Positions 21,830 through 30,672 of a stretch of DNA of 50,942 nucleotides are shown one piece after another. The stretch's first letter is position 1. Each line of letters opens with the position of its first letter. The stretch comes from CAYSWK01 sp964434735 (GTDB taxonomy: Archaea; Micrarchaeota; Micrarchaeia; Anstonellales; Bilamarchaeaceae). The notes under the pieces are model-generated. The model was not told the DNA's origin. It saw nothing but the letters and a program-made list of their open reading frames with translations, and ran no database searches. A program made the position numbers and the translations under genes. The DNA is taken from the NCBI GenBank assembly GCA_964434735.1, contig CAYSWK010000007.1, positions 1 through 50,942 of the forward strand. The letters are read 5' to 3'.

Positions 21830-23413
21830 TTACGTTTTAATTGACTTCTCCCTCAACTTGCGATTGTATGAAACGGCAAAACGGTGCGCCTCATCACGGA
21901 TATGGCGCAAAAGAAGGAGTGCACGGGACTTATTATCAAGGGCAAGAGGCTCCTTTTTTGGATCTGAATAAATAAGCTCGAACTCCTTTGCCAAGGAAAT
22001 ACAGGGAGTTTCTACAAACAATGAGTCAAGGCTTTCAGTTGCAACAAGAAGCTGGGGTGGACCCCCGTCAATCACGATTAAGTCGGGAAGCTCTGCTTTT
22101 TCTTCAATAAGACGCTTGTAGCGGCGGTAAACGACTTCCTTCATGGCGGCAAAATCATTCTGGAATTCAGTGGAACGGATTTTGAATTTTCGGTATTGGG
22201 ATTTATTCGGTTTGCCTTTGGAGAAGTGAACCATGGAAGCGACAATAAATTGGTCACCTAGGTTTGAAATGTCAAAACATTCAATTTCCAAGGGCAAGGA
22301 TTCCAGGTCAAGGGCCTTTTGCAGCTCTTCAAGGGCAGGGTACTCGGAGACTAGCGATTGAATTGCGTTTTTCTTTGCAAGGAACACCAATTCCTTTTTG
22401 GTACCATGATGCGGAACAACGATTTCAAGCGCTGACTTTCCGTAGGAATCCTTGTGAAGCTCAAGGAGAGTAGTTGTAAGGAATTCCTTATCTACAGGTT
22501 CTGACTCAAGCACCAGTTCATCGGGCAACTCATACGTTCCATAGTAACGGATAAGAAAATCATTCAGGAATTGCGCAGGATCATCGGGCTTTGGATAGAT
22601 ATAAGGTTTTGATGAGGTAATGACTCCTTTTTTCAACGTAAGAACAAGAATGGAAATTTGGGTTTTTGAAGAATCAAAAACGATTACGTGCTGGTCAAAG
22701 GAAACGTTTTTTTCAACCACCTGCGTTTCAACCAAGGATTGCAAACCAAGGTATGCATCGCGGTACTCTCGTGCAAGCTCATAGGACTGACGTGCTGAAG
22801 CAGAATCCATTTTTTCCTTGTATTCCTGTGCCAAATCCCTTGCTTTTCCCTTGAGAAGAAGGCTTGCCTGTTTTACGTTTTCCATATAATGTTCTTTGGA
22901 GATTTTTTGGATGCAGGGAGCTGAGCAAAGGCCGACATCGTAGTAAAGGCATGAGTGCTTGGGAAGCTTTGGGCAACTACGAAGCTTGTAGAGCTTTTTG
23001 ATGACATTCAAAAGCCTCCATTTGTTTTCAGCTGAAGCAAACGGACCGAAGTAAGTACCTTTGATGTTCTTTTTTCGGGTGCTTATGGCACGAGGATATT
23101 CCTCATTAGTAAGAACAATCCAGGAAAAGCGTTCGCCATCTTTCAGTTCAATATTGAATGGCGGCTTGTGCTGGCGAATTAAACGTGCTTCGAGGATCCA
23201 GGATTCAAGCTCGTTGCGAACAATGATAAGCTCAAGATCTGCAACGCGTTTCACAAGCTCGGCGGTTTTGCCTTCCTGCGGATGATTGAAATAGGAACTG
23301 ACTCTTTTCTTCAAATCCTTGGCCTTTCCGATGTACAAGATGGCTCCTTCGCTATCCTTGTAAATGTAGCATCCCGGTTCATGGGGAAGGTTGTAGCGAG
23401 AAAGGTCAAACAT
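21830..23413 (-). CDS. uvrC: UvrABC excinuclease subunit C, lacking the HhH tail
   Basis: This 527-residue protein makes the two incisions in nucleotide excision repair. It has the N-terminal GIY-YIG nuclease (GCYIYKDSEGAILYIGKAKDLKKRV), a zinc-type Cys cluster (about residues 145-170), the UVR helix pair that binds UvrB (near residue 200) and the C-terminal RNase H-like nuclease (VIDGGPPQLLVA). The protein ends just after IRDEAHRFAVSYNRKLR; the usual C-terminal helix-hairpin-helix domains are absent. ATG 23413 is chosen over a TTG at 23416; it overlaps the upstream YprB-like gene by 8 bp. Confidence 0.95.
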   Translation of the reverse strand: MFDLSRYNLPHEPGCYIYKDSEGAILYIGKAKDLKKRVSSYFNHPQEGKTAELVKRVADLELIIVRNELESWILEARLIRQHKPPFNIELKDGERFSWIVLTNEEYPRAISTRKKNIKGTYFGPFASAENKWRLLNVIKKLYKLRSCPKLPKHSCLYYDVGLCSAPCIQKISKEHYMENVKQASLLLKGKARDLAQEYKEKMDSASARQSYELAREYRDAYLGLQSLVETQVVEKNVSFDQHVIVFDSSKTQISILVLTLKKGVITSSKPYIYPKPDDPAQFLNDFLIRYYGTYELPDELVLESEPVDKEFLTTTLLELHKDSYGKSALEIVVPHHGTKKELVFLAKKNAIQSLVSEYPALEELQKALDLESLPLEIECFDISNLGDQFIVASMVHFSKGKPNKSQYRKFKIRSTEFQNDFAAMKEVVYRRYKRLIEEKAELPDLIVIDGGPPQLLVATESLDSLFVETPCISLAKEFELIYSDPKKEPLALDNKSRALLLLRHIRDEAHRFAVSYNRKLREKSIKT

Positions 23414-24146
23414 CAAAACCCAAAGCCTCTTTCTTTTTTTTATAGGAAAATTCCATAAGGAATTTCAGGTTTTCAATATCTGCAATATTATAACGAATAA
23501 GCTTGTCCAGAGCCAGTTCATCGCCTTTTTGGTACTTTCTCCACAAACGGACGGCGTCCTTGCCGCTTAAGCCTGCAAGGTCGTCATTGCGTTCCAAGCC
23601 AAGGGTTTTCTCAATTGCCTTAAGCCCACCACGATAACCTAACGAACCTAAAACGCCACGCAGATCAATATGAAGCGACGGGATCGGAAGGTCACCAAGG
23701 ACTTTTTGCAAGAAAGGAAGGTCAAAGGAAGTGCCGTTGAACGTAATGACGCATTTGTAAGGCAGAAGCGCATCGTGCAAACCGTCGAGGTTTTTTCCCT
23801 GCACAAATACGCGCGATTCAGATCCGTCGTACAAGCCAACTACGGTGACCGAATTGGGACGTGGTCGAAGACCTGTGGTTTCGATATCCAAAAAAACGGA
23901 TTTTTCCTTGAAATTGCTCCATGCACGCCATAACTCATTACGCGGAAGCGAACGGGCAAAATAAGAAGCATCATATTCGTGAAGAGCTGATTTTGAATTG
24001 AAAATTTCAAGCGAATGAGGTTCCATTTTTGGATTATTTTTATGTGCATCGAGAAACTGGTCCCATGTAGTAATTCCGCTACTCCAGAGGTCTTTTTCCT
24101 TGCCTTGACCTATTGAAGGAAGGTGAATAAAGGAGTTCTCAAGCAT
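23406..24146 (-). CDS. YprB-like RNase H-fold exonuclease (short form)
   Basis: This 246-residue protein is a paralogue of the one at 20278-21210. The DEDD motifs are VFLDIETTGL, ITFNGTSFDLPFL, HIDLRGVLGSLGYRGGLKAIEKTLGL and YNIADIENL. It lacks the long N-terminal extension. ATG 24146 is preferred to a GTG at 24155 because a TATA-like stretch (about 24161-24172) is about 24 nt upstream. It overlaps uvrC by 8 bp, so the two are translationally coupled, which links it to excision repair by context. Confidence 0.82.
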   Translation of the reverse strand: MLENSFIHLPSIGQGKEKDLWSSGITTWDQFLDAHKNNPKMEPHSLEIFNSKSALHEYDASYFARSLPRNELWRAWSNFKEKSVFLDIETTGLRPRPNSVTVVGLYDGSESRVFVQGKNLDGLHDALLPYKCVITFNGTSFDLPFLQKVLGDLPIPSLHIDLRGVLGSLGYRGGLKAIEKTLGLERNDDLAGLSGKDAVRLWRKYQKGDELALDKLIRYNIADIENLKFLMEFSYKKKKEALGFDV

Positions 24147-24182
24147 GCATTCCACACGCAGGCAATAAATAAAAACAAAAGC

Positions 24183-24608
24183 TTAGAGGGCGACGTTTTC
24201 CTGAGTGAATGACTCGATAAGTTTGACGCATTCTAAAACAATATAGTTGATGGCTGCGTTTTTGGATATATCCTTTAACCAAATTTTTGAGGAATTTAAA
24301 ACTCCGTCCTGCCAAAGCATAATAGTAAGCATAGATTCGTCAGGAATTCCGGGCCTCAACGTACGCGGCGAAAAATCAATGGCATAAATGGATTGCCACA
24401 GAGGTTTTGTTTCCTCTTCGGAAAGCTTAAAGGGGCCAAATTTACGTTTTTCACGGGCAAGTGCATAGGAAATAGTCAATGAACCGTTTTGATCGAGCCT
24501 TAATTTCCATGAGCCTTTGCTGCTTGGATGATGAGGATTACCGATGTCTAATTCGAATGAATCCATAGAGTATTTCTTTTTTGGCACTTTATCCCTAACA
24601 TCGATCAT
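24183..24608 (-). CDS. Hypothetical protein (141 aa)
   Basis: This protein has no recognised family. It is beta-rich in the first half (FELDIGNPHHPSSKGSWKLRLDQNGSLTISYAL) and helical at the end (AAINYIVLECVKLIESF). The pattern suggests a compact cytosolic domain. ATG 24608 is chosen over a TTG at 24623; it is 26 nt from the AT-rich element at 24631-24637, which may also drive the divergent HIT gene. It lies upstream of the YprB-uvrC genes on the same strand. Confidence 0.5.
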   Translation of the reverse strand: MIDVRDKVPKKKYSMDSFELDIGNPHHPSSKGSWKLRLDQNGSLTISYALAREKRKFGPFKLSEEETKPLWQSIYAIDFSPRTLRPGIPDESMLTIMLWQDGVLNSSKIWLKDISKNAAINYIVLECVKLIESFTQENVAL

Positions 24609-24630
24609 AATAGTATATCTCAACGCACCA

Positions 24631-24637
24631 ATAAAAA
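24631..24637. promoter_or_regulatory. Central TATA-like element between divergent starts 24608 and 24660
   Basis: ATAAAAA is centred 26 nt from both divergent ATGs (51 bp between them). It is the only TATA-like word in the gap at a proper distance from either start. Confidence 0.4.
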
Positions 24638-24659
24638 GATAATCATTGAATGAAAATGC

Positions 24660-25013
24660 ATGAACTGCATATTCTGTAAAATTGTAAAGGGCGAAATCCC
24701 TTCAAAAAAAGTGTTTGAGGATGAACATACGCTCGCATTTCTTGATATTAATCCGATGAGCACCGGACATACGCTGGTTATCCCTAAAAAACATGCAGAA
24801 AACGTTTTTGAAATTGATGAAAAGGAACTTGCGCACGTACATGCAATTGCAAAAAAAATAGCGATTCAAAGAAAAAACGAAGGTGCAGAGGGAGTTAACA
24901 TTCTACAAACAAACGGGGCAGTTGCTGGGCAAAGCGTGTTTCATTTGCATGTGCACGTGATTCCACGAAAAACGGGGGATGGTTTGAGGTTTTGGCCCGA
25001 AGGAAAGGGATGA
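24660..25013 (+). CDS. HIT family nucleotide hydrolase/transferase
   Basis: This 117-residue protein has the histidine triad H95-L-H97-V-H99 (VFHLHVHVIP) and the N-terminal CIFC pair seen in Hint-type members, which often binds zinc. HIT proteins hydrolyse nucleotide phosphoramidates or dinucleoside polyphosphates. It is full length. The transcript is probably leaderless from the element at 24631-24637. Its stop codon directly abuts the end of uvrA, which converges on it, without any gap. Confidence 0.93.
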   Translation: MNCIFCKIVKGEIPSKKVFEDEHTLAFLDINPMSTGHTLVIPKKHAENVFEIDEKELAHVHAIAKKIAIQRKNEGAEGVNILQTNGAVAGQSVFHLHVHVIPRKTGDGLRFWPEGKG

Positions 25014-27827
25014 TCATTTCCTCAAAACCTCTTTGAGGAACTGTCCCGTATAGCTTTTCTTATTCTGTACAACTTCTTCCGGCGTGCCAACTGCAACGAT
25101 TTGGCCGCCGCCTGAACCACCTTCAGGACCCAAATCCACGATATAATCTGCACATTTGATAACGTCTAAATTGTGTTCAATTACGTAGACAGAATTACGC
25201 TTTTCAACTAAACGATTCAAAACAGTAATCAGTTTCTTCACATCTGCAAAGTGTAAGCCCGTTGTCGGTTCATCTAAAATGTAAACAGTATGACCTTTGG
25301 AAGATTTGGAGAGTTCGCGTGTAATTTTGATACGCTGCGCTTCACCACCTGAAAGAGTAACTGAGGATTGGCCCAGCTTAATATATCCTAACCCAACATC
25401 TTGAAGCGTCTTTAATTTTCTAAAGACCATGGGGAAGTTCTGGAAAAACTCAACAGCTTCATCAACGCTCATGTCAAGAACATCGGCAATAGTTTTTTCT
25501 TTATATTTGATAGTCAATGTTTCTGAATTGTAACGCTTTCCCTTGCAAACTTCACACGTCACATATACATCGGGAAGGAAATTCATTTCGATCTTGATTT
25601 GGCCGTCGCCCTTGCAGTTTTCACAGCGGCCCCCCACTACGTTGAATGAGAATCGTCCAACGTCAAAGCCTTTTGCCTTTGCTTCAGGAACACTTGCAAA
25701 TAAATCACGGATTGGGTCGAAGACTTTGGTGTAGGTTGCCGGATTGCTACGCGGCGTCCTTCCGATAGGTTCCTGGTCGATGTTAATAATGGCATCGATA
25801 GGGCCATAGGAAAAGAGTTTGGTATGCTTTCCTACATAAACTGGAGATTTGTGAATAGTGCGCATCAACTGAGCATAGAGAATATCGTGAATCAAAGTTG
25901 ATTTGCCCGAGCCGCTCACTCCGGTAATACAGCAAAGGACTTCCGTGGGCAATTGAACGGTAAGGTTCTGTAAGTTATGCTCGCGTGCACCTTCAATGGT
26001 GATCCAGGTAGCTGGCTTTTTACGTTCTTTTGGTGTTGGAATTGATTCTTTACCTGAAAGGTAGAGTCCAGTCAAACTTTCCTTGTTTAACATGATTTCC
26101 TTTGGCGTGCCTTCGGCAACGATGTTTCCTCCATGAATTCCTGCTCCAGGCCCCATATCGACGATCCAGTCTGCCGCTTTCATGGTGTCCTCATCATGTT
26201 CAACTACAAGAAGAGTGTTGCCAAGGTCCCGCAAGTGGTGAAGAGTATTAATGAGTTTTTCATTATCCCTTTGGTGTAAACCAATTGAGGGCTCGTCCAA
26301 AACATACAGGACACCCATTAAATTGGCACCAATTTGGGTTGCCAGGCGAATACGTTGAGATTCACCACCTGAAAGTGTCCCCGCATTGCGCGAAAGAGTA
26401 ATGTAGCCTAAACCTACATCAACAAGGAATTTCAAACGGGAATTGATTTCCTTAATTACTAATTTCCCAATTTCCATTTCTTTTGAAGATAAGGAAATAG
26501 AAAGGAAAAAGGCTTGCGCATCAACTATGGACATGTCTGTTATCTGGTCGATGGATTTTCCTGCAACACGAACGAAAAGAACCTTTTGCTTCAAACGCTT
26601 TCCCTTACATGTAGGGCATTCGGATTCGCGAATGAATTTTTGGAGCTCCTCGCGACGAGCTTCGGATTCGGTTTGCTTGTACAAACGTTCGGCTTGGGGA
26701 ATGATTCCTTCCCAACCTTGTTCCATGCTCATGCTTGCGCCGTTGCTCCAACGGCCGTAAAGCGGTTTTGGGTCGCCATACATAAGCACCTTGAATTGAG
26801 CTTCAGAGAATTTTGAAAGAGGCGTATCGAGCTTGAAACCATGAGATTTGCCAACGATTGCCAATTGCTGGGAACGCCAGGTAAGATCTATTTTTCCATA
26901 AATAGTTAGGGCACCTTCAATGATGGAAAGGGATTTGTCAGGGGCAATCAAATCGGGATCAAAATCCTGTTTTATCCCAAGGCCTGAACATCCTTCACAA
27001 GCGCCAAAAGGGGAATTGAAGGAGAAAATACGGGGTTCGAGCTCTTCAAATGAAATGCCGTGTTCTGGGCAAGTTGCGCTTGTAGTGAAAAGATGCTCTT
27101 TCCATTCGGAACCTTCTTCCACAAGCAAAACAACGAGGCCTTTGGAGAGGGAGGTTGCGGTTTGAATAGATTCAAAGAGGCGCGATTTTGATTCAACATT
27201 GGCTACGAGCCGATCAACTACTACTTCGATAGTGTGCTGCTTGTAACGGTCCAACTCAAGTTTTTCATCAACTTCTTTGAGTTCGCCATTTACCCGCATG
27301 CGAACAAAGCCTTGTTTTTTGAAATCCTGGCCGATTTTTTCATACGTTCCCTTTTTCTTACGGATTACGGGGGAAAGGACTTGAATTTTTTTACCTACAA
27401 ATTGAACAAGGATCTTATCAAGAATTTGATCTATAGTTTGATTAGTTAATGGTTGGTTGCACTCGGTGCAGTGTGGCGTTCCAATACGTGCATAAAGAAG
27501 ACGCAAATAATCATAAACTTCCGTGACGGTTCCAACAGTTGAACGGGGATTTTTTGAGGTAGTTTTTTGCTCAATGGAAATAGCGGGAGAAAGACCATCA
27601 ATTGAATCAACATCAGGCTTGTCCATGACGCCCAAGAATTGACGGGCGTAAGAGGAAAGCGATTCAACGTAACGGCGTTGACCTTCCGCATAGATCGTAT
27701 CAAATGCCAAAGTAGACTTGCCTGAGCCTGAAAGGCCAGTTATCACTATGAATTTGTCTCTTGGAAGCGTAACGTTGATGTTTTTAAGGTTGTGCTCACG
27801 CGCACCGCGTACTACTATATCCTTCAC
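25014..27827 (-). CDS. uvrA: UvrABC excinuclease subunit A
   Basis: This 937-residue damage-sensing ATPase is full length. Two ABC modules are clear: Walker A GLSGSGKST at residue about 31 and GVSGSGKST near residue 640, with signatures LSGGESQRI and LSGGEAQRI. Zinc-binding pairs are CTEC, CPEHG with CEGC, CPTC, and CENC with CEVC in the zinc finger near residue 740. Translation starts at GTG 27827. With uvrB (32470-34422) and uvrC (21830-23413) this gives a complete bacterial-type UvrABC system, which archaea are thought to have acquired by transfer. The three genes are not in one operon. Confidence 0.97.
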   Translation of the reverse strand: MKDIVVRGAREHNLKNINVTLPRDKFIVITGLSGSGKSTLAFDTIYAEGQRRYVESLSSYARQFLGVMDKPDVDSIDGLSPAISIEQKTTSKNPRSTVGTVTEVYDYLRLLYARIGTPHCTECNQPLTNQTIDQILDKILVQFVGKKIQVLSPVIRKKKGTYEKIGQDFKKQGFVRMRVNGELKEVDEKLELDRYKQHTIEVVVDRLVANVESKSRLFESIQTATSLSKGLVVLLVEEGSEWKEHLFTTSATCPEHGISFEELEPRIFSFNSPFGACEGCSGLGIKQDFDPDLIAPDKSLSIIEGALTIYGKIDLTWRSQQLAIVGKSHGFKLDTPLSKFSEAQFKVLMYGDPKPLYGRWSNGASMSMEQGWEGIIPQAERLYKQTESEARREELQKFIRESECPTCKGKRLKQKVLFVRVAGKSIDQITDMSIVDAQAFFLSISLSSKEMEIGKLVIKEINSRLKFLVDVGLGYITLSRNAGTLSGGESQRIRLATQIGANLMGVLYVLDEPSIGLHQRDNEKLINTLHHLRDLGNTLLVVEHDEDTMKAADWIVDMGPGAGIHGGNIVAEGTPKEIMLNKESLTGLYLSGKESIPTPKERKKPATWITIEGAREHNLQNLTVQLPTEVLCCITGVSGSGKSTLIHDILYAQLMRTIHKSPVYVGKHTKLFSYGPIDAIINIDQEPIGRTPRSNPATYTKVFDPIRDLFASVPEAKAKGFDVGRFSFNVVGGRCENCKGDGQIKIEMNFLPDVYVTCEVCKGKRYNSETLTIKYKEKTIADVLDMSVDEAVEFFQNFPMVFRKLKTLQDVGLGYIKLGQSSVTLSGGEAQRIKITRELSKSSKGHTVYILDEPTTGLHFADVKKLITVLNRLVEKRNSVYVIEHNLDVIKCADYIVDLGPEGGSGGGQIVAVGTPEEVVQNKKSYTGQFLKEVLRK

Positions 27828-27892
27828 AAATATTCACCGGTTAGGAAGTTTTGGCAGGAAGAAATTAAAAAGGAAAGCAGTGAAAGACAAGC

Positions 27893-28354
27893 ATGGGATT
27901 ATGGGCAGTAAGGTTTACGGGTATTTGTTTATTGGCAACAATAATAGGAGTACTTCTTTTTGGAGAATTTTTTTCTGCAGGATTGACAAACGCGGTAGTG
28001 ACATCGATTTCTGAAGATGGGATAGTTTGGTTTTTGGTACTTCTTATCCTCATAGGATTCCTTCTTGCACTTATGCACACACAGTTTGACAAGGCAAAGG
28101 AAGAGATCAAAAATGCAATAAAACGAATAACGAAACCTCAGGAAATTGAAGAAAAAGTCGGATGGGAAGAGATAGTCGTTTGCCTGTTTGCGTTGCTTTT
28201 AAGCATACCGCTGGCTTTTCTTGGAGGACTGTATACCTATCTTTCACTTGCAGATATTCAAAATCAAATGGGAAATCTTATAGGCCATGGAGTTGTCATT
28301 GTCCTTGCAATAATTTCATATTTAATAAAACGAACAGGAATTTTTGAAAAGTAA
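27893..28354 (+). CDS. Hypothetical four-helix membrane protein
   Basis: This 153-residue protein has four likely membrane helices: two near the N-terminus (LWAVRFTGICLLATIIGVLLF; IVWFLVLLILIGFLLALM), a cytosolic charged loop (FDKAKEEIKNAIKRITKPQEIEEK), and two more (VVCLFALLLSIPLAFLGGLY; HGVVIVLAIISYLI). AAATTAAAAA centred near 27867 is 26 nt upstream of the ATG. No family was recognised. It diverges from uvrA and converges on the repeat protein, ending 5 bp from it. Confidence 0.6.
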   Translation: MGLWAVRFTGICLLATIIGVLLFGEFFSAGLTNAVVTSISEDGIVWFLVLLILIGFLLALMHTQFDKAKEEIKNAIKRITKPQEIEEKVGWEEIVVCLFALLLSIPLAFLGGLYTYLSLADIQNQMGNLIGHGVVIVLAIISYLIKRTGIFEK

Positions 28355-28358
28355 TGAA

Positions 28359-29969
28359 TTATACCTTAAGTTTTGAAAGTGACACTGCAGTAATTGACCT
28401 TGGAACAATAAATCCACGTTTTGATGGGTCCTTCAAAATTTCCTGTGCCTGTGCCCGCAGGTCGGCTCGCAATGAATTATGGCCTTTTCGAACATCGATC
28501 TCAAGCTGATTATTAAGCCCTGGATTTGCGCCGTAACCAATTTCCGCAACACGCGTTTCCCCATCCATGACTGTGAGAATGAAGGGTTCGCAAGAACTTG
28601 CAATTCTCAAGCTTGTAGTAAGCGAAGCATCAATATGGGGAATTGCCCCTTCCGGTGCAGTAATTTCCGTATTTTTGACAAGGACGGGTTTCCCACTGTC
28701 TTCTGAGGATATCTTTTCAAGTGCAGGGATAACTGTTTCTTGATTGAGAACCTCGCTTCTTGTCAAACAAAGCACATTGCTTGAGCCTGAAAGCTTTGCC
28801 CTCACTCGTGAAAGGTCATCTTGAGTTACTCCTAACTCAGTCAAAACTTCGGTTTCAGGAGCATGGATTTTAAGCTGACCCGAGCGTTCAACATCCAAAA
28901 CGAAACCTCTTTGTGCCAAAGCATCGGGTGTAAATTCTGCCAGTTGGTAGTCGTTTGAATAAGTGGCAAACACAACTGCGCCCGGAGGAAGAGTTTTGTG
29001 TATTTCGAATAAAACAGCATTGAACTGCTCGCTTGTCATTCGATGGATTCCTTGCAAAAGAACAACGTCTGCGTTTACTGCCACTTTGGTTTGATCTGCT
29101 CGGGCCTGCTTAAGATCAACATATTGTGCTGAAACGGCTTGAGCGGTTTTTCCTTCCATTTCCAAAGCCTGCTTTAATGGCTGAGGATACAGGGAAACTT
29201 CCAAAACCTGTTTTGCGTGGTCAAAGACGTCGGAGAAATACTTGACTAGCCCAAGTACTTCCCTGAATGCAAAAAGCTGCTTGAGTCGCTTGGAAAGAAT
29301 ATCGGCAACTGCTTCCGGTCGTTCATCTTCCCGATCCAAGGCAAGTTCAACGGCCTGATCAACTGTAAGACCTTTTTTTTCATAGTAAGCTTGGAAAAGG
29401 ATTGGATTTGCGTTGATACGTAATTGAATAGTATTCGCATGAGGCATGCCCTCAACTTTTGAAAGTGAATGCACACTTGGAACGCTAGTAAGTGATTGGA
29501 TTGTGGATAAAATAAATTCGAGGTCAAGACGTTCGTAGATGCGTGCTTTTGTCTTGAAAAGACCTGCCGATTCTGCTACAAGTCCGTTTTTTTGAGCAAA
29601 TTGTTTTACTAAGTCAGTTATTGGTAATTCATTGATATACTTCAGACCTTGTGTTTCTTGTGCCGCCTTAAGACTCGAATTTGAGCTAAGTCTTGCTAGA
29701 ATCAAATTGGGGCCAAAAAAACCTTTAATTCGTGAAAGTACTCTGGCTGAAGGGATCCCATCAAATTCCTGGATTTTTCTTAAGATAATTTGATCAATTC
29801 GCTCGTAGATTGCCCTTTGGACCTCATCAAGAGAACTAGTATTATTTAGAAGCCCGTGCTCCCTAGCGGTTTGTTTAATGAATTCTTCTTCGGAAAGATT
29901 AGAGATATATGCAATTGCTCGTTCTTCCTGTGCTTTTTTAAGAGCAGGGTTCGCATTAATTCTTAACAA
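28359..29969 (-). CDS. C-terminal part of a TGA-split helical-repeat/methyltransferase-like protein
   Basis: This 536-residue frame continues, without a frameshift, the gene at 30066-30620; only one TGA separates them, and the frame is open from 30065. The apparent start is a TTG within a repeat, which is not convincing. It begins with two to three copies of an 89-residue helical repeat (YERIDQIILRKIQEFDGIPS ... LRINANP). A class I methyltransferase-like region follows (about residues 230-375), with VNADVVLLQGIHRM and LPPGAVVFATY, then a beta-rich tail. The SAM-binding glycines are not clear, so the enzyme call is only a guess. Confidence 0.55.
   Translation of the reverse strand: MLRINANPALKKAQEERAIAYISNLSEEEFIKQTAREHGLLNNTSSLDEVQRAIYERIDQIILRKIQEFDGIPSARVLSRIKGFFGPNLILARLSSNSSLKAAQETQGLKYINELPITDLVKQFAQKNGLVAESAGLFKTKARIYERLDLEFILSTIQSLTSVPSVHSLSKVEGMPHANTIQLRINANPILFQAYYEKKGLTVDQAVELALDREDERPEAVADILSKRLKQLFAFREVLGLVKYFSDVFDHAKQVLEVSLYPQPLKQALEMEGKTAQAVSAQYVDLKQARADQTKVAVNADVVLLQGIHRMTSEQFNAVLFEIHKTLPPGAVVFATYSNDYQLAEFTPDALAQRGFVLDVERSGQLKIHAPETEVLTELGVTQDDLSRVRAKLSGSSNVLCLTRSEVLNQETVIPALEKISSEDSGKPVLVKNTEITAPEGAIPHIDASLTTSLRIASSCEPFILTVMDGETRVAEIGYGANPGLNNQLEIDVRKGHNSLRADLRAQAQEILKDPSKRGFIVPRSITAVSLSKLKV
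29761..29800. repeat. 40-bp exact repeat, copy 1 (inside the repeat protein)
   Basis: These 40 bases are identical to 30028-30067, offset by 267 bp (89 codons). They encode the most conserved part of the helical repeat. Confidence 0.9.
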
Positions 29970-30027
29970 AAGAGCAGGATCACATCTTCCTTTGATTCTA
30001 GAAATAGCTGAAGTGGAAGGGATTCCG

Positions 30028-30067
30028 TCAAATTCCTGGATTTTTCTTAAGATAATTTGATCAATTC
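30028..30067. repeat. 40-bp exact repeat, copy 2, ending in the TGA codon
   Basis: This is the second copy of the 29761-29800 sequence. The first base after the shared block differs: copy 1 gives CGA (Arg) on the minus strand, this copy gives TGA (stop at 30068-30066). Confidence 0.9.
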
Positions 30068-30620
30068 ACTCGTAGACCCTAGCCAAAACGTTTGGAAGAA
30101 AGGCCGCTTTTAGTTGAAACCCATGTCTTTTCGCAGTTTGCTCTATAAAATCTTCTTCAGGCAAATTTTGCACATATTCAATTCCACGCTTTTCCTGTGC
30201 ACTTTTTAGGCTTGGGTTCGCATTAATGCGCGCTTGTATAAAATCTTCAGCATAAAAATTTTTAGCTGAAATATCGGAAGATACGGGTATCCCATCAAAG
30301 AATTGGATTCTGCCTAGAATAATTTGGTCGATTCGTGAATATATTTCCTTACGAGTAATCGGAAGATCGAGAGCCTTTGATTGAAGATTGCCAGCTATAG
30401 CCGTTTGAGAGATAAACTGATCTTCTGAAAGAGAGCAGACATATCTCTCCCCACAAGTATCTTGTACGGCACAAAGTGACGGATTTGCATTAAGACGGGA
30501 TTGAATAAATGAACAAGAATAAGGTAAAACACGTGAAAGTGCTGGCGCAGTAGGTATCCCGTCAAAGCTTTGGATGGCAGCAAGGATTTTGGCATCCAAC
30601 TCAGAGTAATCTTTAGCCAT
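30066..30620 (-). pseudogene. N-terminal part of the TGA-split helical-repeat protein
   Basis: This 184-residue frame holds the first two copies of the 89-residue repeat: a first with LDAKILAAIQSFDGIPTA and a second with IDQIILGRIQFFDGIPVS. It enters the third copy and stops at ARVYE-TGA, where the neighbouring repeat has IYERIDQII. After the TGA the repeat continues normally in the same frame, so the ancestral protein had about 753 residues (28359-30620). Other genes here end in TGA, so TGA is a true stop. This is a nonsense mutation, strain variation or sequencing error. The repeats are alpha-helical and of no recognised family. Confidence 0.6.
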
Positions 30621-30672
30621 TAGTATCGTCTAAACTGAGAGTAAAAGTGTTTAAAAATGGATGTTTTTGGGT

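Noticed and set aside
30066..30068. TGA read as selenocysteine or as a sense codon
   Set aside because: Several core genes end in TGA, the equivalent residue is Arg, and no selenocysteine signal is apparent; a plain nonsense change explains it.
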